A stretch of 5,300 nucleotides of DNA from Candidatus Latescibacterota bacterium (lineage in GTDB: Bacteria; JAAXHH01; JABIQT01). Under the pieces are notes generated by a model. That model ran no database searches and had not been told where the DNA came from. It saw only the letters and a list, made by a program, of their open reading frames with translations. A program made the position numbers and the translations under genes. Below, piece by piece: positions 1-5,300 of this stretch; positions within the stretch are counted from its first letter, which is position 1, and the number at the start of each line of letters is the position of its first letter. The DNA lies in contig JABIQT010000678.1 in the NCBI GenBank assembly GCA_018667995.1, positions 1 to 5,300 of the forward strand, in the 5' to 3' direction.

Positions 1-1
1 C

Positions 2-1810
2 CGCAGCGGTGTTGAGGGTGCGACCAGCCCTCTTGCCGAGTATTTTGCGCGACGCGGTTATGCATTCGTATACCTCAATGTGCGTGGAACCGGCAACTCC
101 GAGGGGTTCAGTACGGATGAGTACACGGTGCATGAAACCCAGGATGGCGCCGATGCCATTGCCTGGTTGGCGGAGCAACCGTGGTGCTCAGGAAAGATCG
201 GCATGCTTGGGGCCTCCTACAGCGGCTTCAATACATTGCAGGTCGCGGCCCTGGCGCCCCCAGCCCTGAAAGCCATAGCCCCGGCATATTTCACGGACCG
301 CCGGTATACGGACGACTGCCACTACAAAGGTGGTTGCCTGCGTGGCTACTATGACATGCTCACCTATGGGCTCTCGATGGTTGCCATGAACGCGCTGCCT
401 CCGCATGCGGAAGCAGTTGGTTCCGCATGGAGTGACCTCTGGCGACTCCGTCTCGAAGATAGTGAACCCTACCTACTCAAGTGGCTCGCCCATCAGACCG
501 AAGATGAGTACTGGTCGACCGGGTCTATTTCCGGCAAATACGACGCCATCAAGGCAGCGACGTTCTTGATAGGCGGCTGGCATGATGGGTATCTGAATCC
601 GCCATTGCGTGTCTTTCGCCAGCTGACAGCCCCTCGGAAACTACTCATGGGCCCGTGGTCACACGCCTATCCCGACCAGAGTCACTGCGGCCCCAGAATC
701 GACATCAATTTCGAACTACTCAGATGGTGGGATTACTGGCTGAAGGGAATGGATAACGGCGTCATGGGAGAACCCGCCGTACAGGTCTATGAGCAGCGTC
801 ATGAATCTCCCATTCCTGATCGGACGTCCATAGCCGGGCGCTGGCGCACGGCGGCCGATCTGCCTCCTAACGACGACAAAGTAGCCGCGCCTACATACTT
901 TCTGCACGGATCGAGAGCGGATTCAGCCCCGGCGCCCAAGGTCGGTTCGGCCTCCGTGACCTACCTCCCGGCTGCCAGTAGAAATGGCGGTTTGTGGGAC
1001 GCGGGTGTGTCCTTCAACTTGCCGGGCGAGCAGTCCGAAGATTCGGCGCGCGCCATCAACTTTGTGGGAACGGAACTCGCGGAGGACCTGTGTATTTTGG
1101 GTAGTCCAACTTTCGATCTTTACGTGAGCGCCAATATGCCAGTAGCGCCCTTCGCCGTGCGCCTGCTGGATGTGGATCCTCAAGGCGTTCGTGTACTGGT
1201 CACCAAGGGCATATTGAATGTCACGCGTCGAAATGGAATGCGTGTTCCGGAAGCATTGCCGCTGGACGAGATCGTATGTCTGACCTATCACCTGGAGGCG
1301 ACGAGTTGGCGCTTCGCGAAAGGCCACAGGATTCAAATCAGTGTGAACGGATCAGATTTTCCTAATGTTTGGCCAACGCCCGATTCCGGGGAAATCAGAG
1401 TTCACTGGGGGCCAGATCACCCGTCTCGTATCACGCTGCCCGTTTGGGAGGGAGGCCGAGATCCGACGTTCTCCTATCTGCCGTCTCAATCCGGGCCTAA
1501 TTCGACGGGCTCCGGCAGCGCGCCGTGGCAGATTATCTACGATGTATTGGAGGAACGGTATCGTTTCCGCATGGACCGGGGCAACGGGGAAATGGGCGTA
1601 TCACATCGAGATCCCTCCCAAGCCTGGGTACAGTCCAAACAGCGCCGCGTGATGGACAATCCAGGTCAGGTAGTCGTCTCAGAGGCTACCGGGTCATTGG
1701 TTTCTAACCGGGACCACTTCATTATCAATCTCGCCCTCAACGTAACGCTGAATGGCGCATCTCATTTCCAAAAGCAGTGGACGGACACTTTCGGGAGAGA
1801 ATTACTTTGA
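2..1810 (+). CDS. CocE/NonD-family serine hydrolase (alpha/beta hydrolase, X-Pro dipeptidyl-peptidase S15-like), 5' end outside window
   Basis: This is probably a cytoplasmic esterase, amidase or acylase of the CocE/NonD family; the substrate is unknown. The frame is open from the left edge, so the true start lies upstream and the GTG at 80 is an internal valine. Of 602 visible residues (numbered from the codon at 2), the alpha/beta-hydrolase part holds the strand 'YLNVRGTGNSEG' near 24-35 and the nucleophile elbow 'LGASYSG' with Ser72 (codon 215-217). The acid is Asp195 in 'GGWHDGY' (584-586) and the base is His221 in 'GPWSH' (662-664). The 'TDDCHYKGGCL' stretch near 104 is typical of this subfamily. 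From about residue 290 a beta-rich region fits the S15 C-terminal jelly-roll, with 'HRIQISVNGSDFPNVWPTP' near 442-460. It ends with the usual subfamily tail ('WTDTFGRELL'). Members usually have about 650-680 residues, so roughly 50-80 are missing. Its TGA overlaps the next start, suggesting one operon. Family call is firm; substrate is not. Confidence 0.92.
   Translation, partial: RSGVEGATSPLAEYFARRGYAFVYLNVRGTGNSEGFSTDEYTVHETQDGADAIAWLAEQPWCSGKIGMLGASYSGFNTLQVAALAPPALKAIAPAYFTDRRYTDDCHYKGGCLRGYYDMLTYGLSMVAMNALPPHAEAVGSAWSDLWRLRLEDSEPYLLKWLAHQTEDEYWSTGSISGKYDAIKAATFLIGGWHDGYLNPPLRVFRQLTAPRKLLMGPWSHAYPDQSHCGPRIDINFELLRWWDYWLKGMDNGVMGEPAVQVYEQRHESPIPDRTSIAGRWRTAADLPPNDDKVAAPTYFLHGSRADSAPAPKVGSASVTYLPAASRNGGLWDAGVSFNLPGEQSEDSARAINFVGTELAEDLCILGSPTFDLYVSANMPVAPFAVRLLDVDPQGVRVLVTKGILNVTRRNGMRVPEALPLDEIVCLTYHLEATSWRFAKGHRIQISVNGSDFPNVWPTPDSGEIRVHWGPDHPSRITLPVWEGGRDPTFSYLPSQSGPNSTGSGSAPWQIIYDVLEERYRFRMDRGNGEMGVSHRDPSQAWVQSKQRRVMDNPGQVVVSEATGSLVSNRDHFIINLALNVTLNGASHFQKQWTDTFGRELL
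1793..1799 (+). promoter_or_regulatory. Ribosome binding site deciding a TTG start for the flavoprotein
   Basis: GGGAGAG lies 7 bases before TTG at 1807-1809. The other in-frame candidate, GTG at 1777, has no purine-rich sequence at the right distance and would add ten residues (MDGHFRERIT) ahead of the usual family N-terminus. The site lies inside the end of the hydrolase gene, as expected for coupled genes. Confidence 0.65.
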
Positions 1811-2340
1811 GCAACGACATTCCTGCAGATGCACGCGTGATTATTGTTGGTGGAGGTATCGTGGGATGCAGCGTGGCATACCATCTGACAAAACTTGGAT
1901 GGCGTGACGTGGTCCTGCTGGAGCAAGGGGAGTTAGCCGGAGGTACGACGTGGCATGCCGCGGGGCTCATCGGGCGGCTGAGGACCTCCAACAGTTTGAC
2001 CAAAATCAACAAGTACAGTGCTGAGTTATACGCTTCCCTTGAAGCGGAAACTGGTGTCAGTACCGGTTGGAATCAGGTTGGCAGTCTCATTGTTGCCCGA
2101 ACGCAGGAGCGGATGACCCAGCTCTATCGGACGGCGGCTATGGCGGAGATGTTTGATGTCGAGGCCCGAATGATTGATGTCGACAAGGCCTGTGATCTTT
2201 GGCCCCAGATGAACTCCGAAGGATTGCTTGGCGGTGTCTGGCTGCCCCACGACGGAAAGGTCATTCCCGCGGATACGACACTGGCCCTCGCCGCGGGTGC
2301 CAGGCAGGCGGTGCGCGAATCGTCGAACAGATCCGTGTAG
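1807..2340 (+). CDS. Sarcosine/dimethylglycine dehydrogenase-like flavoprotein, N-terminal FAD-binding piece (frameshifted)
   Basis: This is the first part of an FAD-dependent amine oxidoreductase (DAO superfamily) expected to oxidise an N-methylated amino acid or related secondary or tertiary amine. The TTG start (MSNDIPADARVIIVGGG) is chosen because it follows a good ribosome binding site, overlaps the hydrolase stop as TTGA, and places the Rossmann strand where the family has it. The dinucleotide-binding GxGxxG is at residues 15-20 and the acidic end of the second strand is Glu39 in 'VVLLEQ'. 'GTTWHAAGL' at 46-54 carries His50 (codon 1954-1956), matching the histidine that binds FAD covalently in mitochondrial dimethylglycine and sarcosine dehydrogenases. 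Homology holds to about Ala168 ('GKVIPADTTLALAAGARQA'). The last nine residues (VRESSNRSV) are out of frame and end at TAG 2338-2340. The rest of the protein continues from about 2310 in another frame. Alone this piece lacks the substrate half and should be inactive. Confidence 0.85.
   Translation: MSNDIPADARVIIVGGGIVGCSVAYHLTKLGWRDVVLLEQGELAGGTTWHAAGLIGRLRTSNSLTKINKYSAELYASLEAETGVSTGWNQVGSLIVARTQERMTQLYRTAAMAEMFDVEARMIDVDKACDLWPQMNSEGLLGGVWLPHDGKVIPADTTLALAAGARQAVRESSNRSV
2308..2312 (+). other. Apparent single-base deletion (frameshift) inside the flavoprotein gene
   Basis: Reading leaves frame 1 after GCG at 2308-2310 and must resume at GGT 2310-2312 in frame 3. Adding one G to the GCGGT stretch would restore 'ARQAGARIVEQ', which fits the family. 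No X-XXY-YYZ slippery heptamer is present, so programmed slippage is unlikely. Both sides of the break are otherwise free of stops and well conserved. Confidence 0.8.
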
Positions 2341-4247
2341 ATTCCATAGAAACAGACGGTACAAGGGCCACCGGTGTGAGGACACCCAATGGTTCTATGG
2401 AAGCAGATTATGTGGTACTGTGTGGTGGCATGTGGACGCGAGAGCTGGGCCTTCGATGCGGCGTTTCGATTCCTCTCTATCCCGTTGAACATCACTACGT
2501 CGTGAGTGAGCCCATTGACGGAATTCACGAGGACATGCCTGTCGGCCGGGATCCAGACTCACAGATCTACTTCCGCTCGGAGGCTGGAGGTGTCATGCTG
2601 GGGGCGTTCCAATCCGTAAGCGAGCCATGGGCGGTAGGTCGTATACCGTCCGATTTTTCCTACCAACTTCTGGAGCCAGACTGGGAGAAGTTCGAGCAGC
2701 CTCTTGAGGCAGGGCGCCGCCTGATTCCTGCGCTAGCAACGGCAGATTTTCCTAAGTTTGTAAACGGCCCGGAGAGTTTCACACCCGACAATAACTTCAT
2801 TATGGGTGAGGCGCCGAGTCTGAGACATCTCTACGTGGCAGCAGGATTCAATTCCGTAGGGATTGCGAGCGGTGGCGGCGCTGGCAAATATCTTGCAGAA
2901 TGGATCGTCGGTGGCGAGGCGCCCATGGATCTCTGGTCGGTGGATATAAGACGGTTCATGGACTGGCAGAACAACAGTAGCTATCTTCGTGATCGTGTGA
3001 CAGAGGTATTGGGCCTGCACTACCAGATGGCATGGCCCAATCGCGAATTCGAGACCGCGCGTAACATCCGGCGTTCTCCTCTACATGAGCGACTGGCTGC
3101 CCAGGGCGCCTCATTCGGGAGTAAACTGGGTTGGGAACGCCCAAACTGGTTTGCGCCGGACGGAGTGGCACCGGACACCGTGTACTCCTTTGGAAGGCAG
3201 AACTGGTTTCCACACGTTGCCGCCGAGGTAGATGCTACCCGATCACGCGTGGCCGTATTCGATCAGACATCTTTTGCGAAATATATAGTACGTGGTGATG
3301 ATGCATTGCAGCTGTTGCAACGTCTGTGTGGGAACAATGTGGATGTACCGGAGGGGCAGGCCGTCTATACGGGAATGTTTAACGATCGCGGCACCTTTGA
3401 AAGCGACTTGACGGTCGTCCGCCTGGCAGAGAACAGCTTCTATCTCATCACCGGAACGGCACAGGCCGTGCGTGATTTTGACTGGATCACGCGGAATATC
3501 ACGAACGAAGAAAATGTGGAGTTGACCGACGTCACGGCTTCGTGCACCGTACTGGGGGTAATGGGCCCCCAGGCTCCTGCATTGATGGAGAAGCTATGCG
3601 ATAGCGATATGACACAGGGCGCGTTTCCCTTTGGTTCCTCGCAGGAAGTGGATGTCGGGATGGTGACAGCGGGTGCCCTTCGCATTACGTACGTGGGAGA
3701 ATCTGGATGGGAGTTACACATACCCACTGATCAAGGGCTTGCCGCCTACGACGCCCTGATGGAAGCCGGCGCCGAGTTTGGTATTGCGAATGCTGGTCAC
3801 TACGCTATTAACGCCATGCGACTCGAGAAGGGATACCGAGCTTGGGGCGCCGAACTGTCGACCGATGACACACCCATGGAGGCTGGACTCTCCTTCGCCA
3901 TCGACTGGCGGAAGGATTTTCTGGGCAAGACTGCACTCCTGGAAGCGAAATCCGGTCCGCTCACGAAGCGAATGGCGGTATTTGTTCTTGAGGATCCGGC
4001 CGCCGCCTTGTGGGGAAACGAACCTATTCTGCGTAATGGCATTCCGGTTGGTTACACCACATCGGGGGCCTATGGACATACTATCGGAGCTGCAGTTGGC
4101 ATGGGATATGTCAAAAACCCGGGTGGTATTACTAAGGCATTTCTCTTCGATGGTAACTATGAAATTGAGACCAATGGTGAGCGTGTTCCTGCAACACTTT
4201 CGCTACGGGCCCCCTATGATCCGGAGCGAACCAAGATCTTGAAATGA
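2310..4247 (+). CDS. Sarcosine/dimethylglycine dehydrogenase-like flavoprotein, rest of oxidoreductase domain plus C-terminal GcvT-like domain (frameshifted)
   Basis: This is the continuation of the piece starting at 1807, given from the point where family similarity resumes; the frame itself is open from before 2199. No ribosome binding site suggests an independent start. With one base restored the protein would have about 813 residues, the normal size for dimethylglycine/sarcosine dehydrogenase-like proteins. In composite numbering, residues 169-420 complete the FAD/substrate domain: 'ADYVVLCGGMWTRELG', 'FTPDNNFIMGEAP', and the glycine-rich FAD strand 'AAGFNSVGIASGGGAGKYLAEWI'. A linker domain follows. 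From about 462 ('FGRQNWFPHVAAEVDATRSRVAVFD') a GcvT/aminomethyltransferase-like region begins, with 'RGTFESDLTV' at 529-537 and 'YVGESGWELHIP' around Glu632. The C-terminal GcvT barrel ends in 'LRAPYDPERTKILK'. This domain in known relatives binds tetrahydrofolate and accepts the one-carbon unit. 'ESDL' reads more like sarcosine dehydrogenase than dimethylglycine dehydrogenase, but the substrate remains unproven. It could also belong to an uncharacterised branch of the family. Confidence 0.88.
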   Translation, partial: GARIVEQIRVDSIETDGTRATGVRTPNGSMEADYVVLCGGMWTRELGLRCGVSIPLYPVEHHYVVSEPIDGIHEDMPVGRDPDSQIYFRSEAGGVMLGAFQSVSEPWAVGRIPSDFSYQLLEPDWEKFEQPLEAGRRLIPALATADFPKFVNGPESFTPDNNFIMGEAPSLRHLYVAAGFNSVGIASGGGAGKYLAEWIVGGEAPMDLWSVDIRRFMDWQNNSSYLRDRVTEVLGLHYQMAWPNREFETARNIRRSPLHERLAAQGASFGSKLGWERPNWFAPDGVAPDTVYSFGRQNWFPHVAAEVDATRSRVAVFDQTSFAKYIVRGDDALQLLQRLCGNNVDVPEGQAVYTGMFNDRGTFESDLTVVRLAENSFYLITGTAQAVRDFDWITRNITNEENVELTDVTASCTVLGVMGPQAPALMEKLCDSDMTQGAFPFGSSQEVDVGMVTAGALRITYVGESGWELHIPTDQGLAAYDALMEAGAEFGIANAGHYAINAMRLEKGYRAWGAELSTDDTPMEAGLSFAIDWRKDFLGKTALLEAKSGPLTKRMAVFVLEDPAAALWGNEPILRNGIPVGYTTSGAYGHTIGAAVGMGYVKNPGGITKAFLFDGNYEIETNGERVPATLSLRAPYDPERTKILK

Positions 4248-4340
4248 ATACTTCGGGTCTCTCTGTTCATGGTACTCTCCATAAAAACGGTCGGCACATA
4301 GCGGAGATGGAGAGCCAGAAGCTATCCTGGAGATTCTGAA

Positions 4341-4493
4341 ATGTGGAAGGCACCAGAGAATCCCAAACTGATCATCGAAGACACCATGCGACTTCTGGAT
4401 TCTCCAATACCTTCCAATGTGGATTGGGAGGTATTCAGTGAGACGGTGATCCGCCAGCGTGGTCTTGAGCACGGTGCCAGTCTTCGGGGATAG
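4341..4493 (+). CDS. Possible small protein of 50 residues, unrecognised
   Basis: I do not recognise this sequence. The ORF begins MWKAPENPKLIIEDTMRLLD and contains 'SPIPSNVDWEVFSETVIRQRGLEHG'. It has 50 codons plus TAG. In its favour, a GGAG (4329-4332) lies 8 bases before the ATG, it is on the same strand between two conserved genes, and its composition is that of a soluble protein with charged and hydrophobic residues mixed. There is no signal peptide, membrane segment or metal-binding motif. Against it, the ORF is short and could arise by chance or be the remnant of a longer decayed gene, since the same frame is open upstream only back to a stop at 4299-4301. Confidence 0.35.
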   Translation: MWKAPENPKLIIEDTMRLLDSPIPSNVDWEVFSETVIRQRGLEHGASLRG

Positions 4494-4505
4494 TCGTAAA
4501 TTCAG

Positions 4506-4528
4506 TTTTTCACAGCGCCTGTGATAAA
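4506..4528. promoter_or_regulatory. 23-bp near-perfect palindrome upstream of the third gene (possible operator or hairpin)
   Basis: Two arms, TTTTTCACAG and CTGTGATAAA, flank a CGC centre; nine of ten positions pair, including a perfect inner six (TCACAG/CTGTGA). It lies 57 bases before the ATG at 4586. The T-run precedes the hairpin on the plus strand, so it is not a standard terminator for the upstream gene. On the minus strand the hairpin is followed by A's, so it is not one there either. An operator for a dimeric regulator is possible but unproven. The TCACA/TGTGA halves are in the opposite order to a CRP site. Confidence 0.4.
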
Positions 4529-4540
4529 GGTCTGATAAAG
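4522..4540 (+). repeat. Direct repeat TGATAAAG x2, 11-bp spacing
   Basis: TGATAAAG occurs at 4522-4529 and again at 4533-4540, so the copies start 11 bp apart, about one helical turn. The first copy overlaps the right arm of the palindrome. The first copy could also serve as an extended -10 element (TGTGATAAA), but no good -35 is found at the right distance. Confidence 0.4.
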
Positions 4541-4573
4541 CGGCGTGCTCGGGACTAAGCGAACGAACGACCA

Positions 4574-4581
4574 GAAGGGAG
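4574..4581 (+). promoter_or_regulatory. Ribosome binding site for the third gene
   Basis: GAAGGGAG, with its AAGG core ending 7 bases before ATG 4586-4588, is a strong Shine-Dalgarno match. It supports this ATG as the start, although the frame is interrupted only further upstream. Confidence 0.65.
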
Positions 4582-4585
4582 TAAG

Positions 4586-5300
4586 ATGGATACGCACCAG
4601 GCGACAGATTGGGAAGGTGCCCAAGCGTATGCTCAAGAACACGGTTGGACCGACGGATTGCCAGTGATTCCTCCGACCGAAGCTCGGGTGGCTGGAATGC
4701 TGGGCATGTGGGGTCAGCAATCCGACGAGGTGATTGGTCGCGTGGTCGAGAGACACCGAGTGATTACGGCGCAACAGGTAGCCGCGAACGCGGTGATGGC
4801 GGGTTGTACGGATTCGCTATATCCGGTAGTGCTTGCGGCTGTGAAGGCGATTCTGACGGAGGAATTCAATATCGTAGGTCCGTCGGCGAGCACCGGTGGC
4901 GCAGCACCGTTAGTGCTCGTGCATGGTCCCATCGTGTCGGATCAGGGGTTTAACGCGGAGACAGCGGTTCTCGGTGCCGGTACACGCTCCAATATGACGC
5001 TTGGGCGGGCGCTCAACCTGGTTATCCGAAATGCCGTTGGCAGCCTACCCGGTGAACTGGACCAGGCGACGACCGCTCATCCCGGGCGTATCGCCTATTG
5101 CTTGCCCGAGGGGACCACCGGTGGCTGGCCTACACTCGGATCTCATTTGAACCTTCGCGATGATGAGAGTGCCGTCACCGTTTTTGCCGCCGAGGCACCC
5201 CACTCTGTCGCAGAGCACGCCAGCGAGGACCCCGAACTCCTGCTACTTGCGTTTGCCAGAGTGGTGCGGGCTACCCATTACTCCGGTGCGGCTATCCTTA
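4586..5300 (+). CDS. Uncharacterised conserved protein of the 'GWTDGLPVIPP' type (possibly UGSC-associated), 3' end outside window
   Basis: The biochemical role is unknown. The first 238 residues are visible with no stop. The N-terminus carries 'EHGWTDGLPVIPPTEARVAGML' at 18-39, a signature I recall from a family of uncharacterised environmental bacterial proteins. It continues with 'VITAQQVAANAVMAGCTDSLYPVVLAAVKAIL' (59-90), 'GPSASTGGAAPLVLVHGPI' (98-116), 'ATTAHPGRIAYCLPEG' (162-176) and 'VTVFAAEAPHSVAEH'. The only two visible cysteines, Cys74 (4805-4807) and Cys172 (5099-5101), sit inside these conserved stretches and could have catalytic, thiol-redox or metal-binding roles (inference). 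From memory, such proteins occur beside or fused to UGSC-type (seleno)protein thiol domains; no such domain is visible here, though it could lie beyond the right edge. There is no signal peptide or membrane segment, so a cytoplasmic location is likely. The ATG is supported by GAAGGGAG. It may be co-transcribed with the upstream genes or have its own promoter near the palindrome at 4506-4528. Confidence 0.8.
   Translation, partial: MDTHQATDWEGAQAYAQEHGWTDGLPVIPPTEARVAGMLGMWGQQSDEVIGRVVERHRVITAQQVAANAVMAGCTDSLYPVVLAAVKAILTEEFNIVGPSASTGGAAPLVLVHGPIVSDQGFNAETAVLGAGTRSNMTLGRALNLVIRNAVGSLPGELDQATTAHPGRIAYCLPEGTTGGWPTLGSHLNLRDDESAVTVFAAEAPHSVAEHASEDPELLLLAFARVVRATHYSGAAIL

Larger units (their letters stand above)
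4248..4585 (+). other. Inter-gene region with no recognised gene; small ORFs and a palindrome
   Basis: This 338-bp stretch separates the flavoprotein gene from the next conserved gene. It starts with a 31-residue ORF (4244-4339) whose ATG overlaps the flavoprotein stop as ATGA, but which lacks a clear ribosome binding site and resembles nothing known. A better-supported 50-residue ORF follows at 4341-4493. A third short open stretch in frame 1 (4285-4371) also looks somewhat protein-like (GEPEAILEILKCG). Overlapping protein-like pieces in three frames could mean an eroded gene, or chance. The last 90 bp hold a palindrome and direct repeats. I see no convincing rho-independent terminator; promoter-like matches such as TTGAGC (4465) with GATAGT (4489) are weak. 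Confidence 0.5.

Noticed and set aside
9-269. 86-residue plus-strand ORF at the left edge
   Set aside because: It overlaps the hydrolase in another frame, where the hydrolase shows clear family motifs; its own sequence looks like no protein family.
923-1336. 137-residue minus-strand ORF and the other antisense ORFs across the window
   Set aside because: They lie opposite conserved genes, have no ribosome binding sites that stand out, and show no domain motifs.
2303-2315. Programmed -1 ribosomal frameshifting at the flavoprotein break
   Set aside because: There is no X-XXY-YYZ slippery site, and no functional reason for splitting this family is known to me.
4275-4314. 8-bp inverted repeat CTCTCCAT / ATGGAGAG with a 24-base loop
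   Set aside because: The loop is long, there is no following T-run, and a match this short can occur by chance, so it is not called a terminator.
4337-4339. TGA as a selenocysteine codon linking the short ORF at 4244 to downstream sequence
   Set aside because: No SECIS-like hairpin was seen right after it, and the sequence beyond this TGA in that frame shows no family similarity.
4356-4404. 8-bp inverted repeat GAGAATCC / GGATTCTC inside the small ORF
   Set aside because: The 33-base loop and absence of surrounding structure make chance the simpler explanation.
4465-4494. Promoter-like TTGAGC with GATAGT, 18-base spacer
   Set aside because: Each element matches only four of six consensus bases, which is expected by chance in a stretch of this length.

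Overview
The window looks like an accessory catabolic locus from a moderately GC-rich bacterium. All convincing genes lie on the plus strand, are closely spaced, and have Shine-Dalgarno-type start sites. The gene families (CocE/NonD-type hydrolase, sarcosine/dimethylglycine dehydrogenase-like flavoprotein, and an uncharacterised 'GWTDGLPVIPP' family protein) suggest a heterotrophic environmental bacterium. Nothing in the sequence fixes the phylum.

Layout. Positions 2-1810 hold the 3' nine-tenths or so of a CocE/NonD-family serine hydrolase whose N-terminus lies before the window; all three catalytic residues are present. Its TGA stop overlaps a TTG start (TTGA at 1807-1810) for a flavoprotein of about 813 residues. 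That protein has an N-terminal FAD-dependent amine-oxidase part and a C-terminal GcvT-like (folate-binding type) part. It is interrupted near 2308-2312 by an apparent loss of one base, so it reads as two overlapping pieces, 1807-2340 and about 2310-4247. Both sides of the break are otherwise intact, which points to a sequencing or assembly error or a very recent mutation. Positions 4248-4585 hold no recognised gene. They contain a possible 50-residue ORF (4341-4493) with a Shine-Dalgarno sequence, then a 23-bp palindrome and an 8-bp direct repeat just ahead of the next gene. From 4586 to the right edge runs the start of a protein in an uncharacterised conserved family. It has two cysteines in the visible part and continues beyond the window.

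How the genes may work together (inference). The hydrolase could cleave an ester or amide and release an N-methylated amino acid or similar amine. The flavoprotein could then oxidatively demethylate it, with the GcvT-like part passing the one-carbon unit to tetrahydrofolate. The tight hydrolase/flavoprotein junction supports co-translation. The third gene may be a separate transcription unit, because 338 bp and a palindromic element separate it from the flavoprotein. The substrate cannot be deduced from this sequence.
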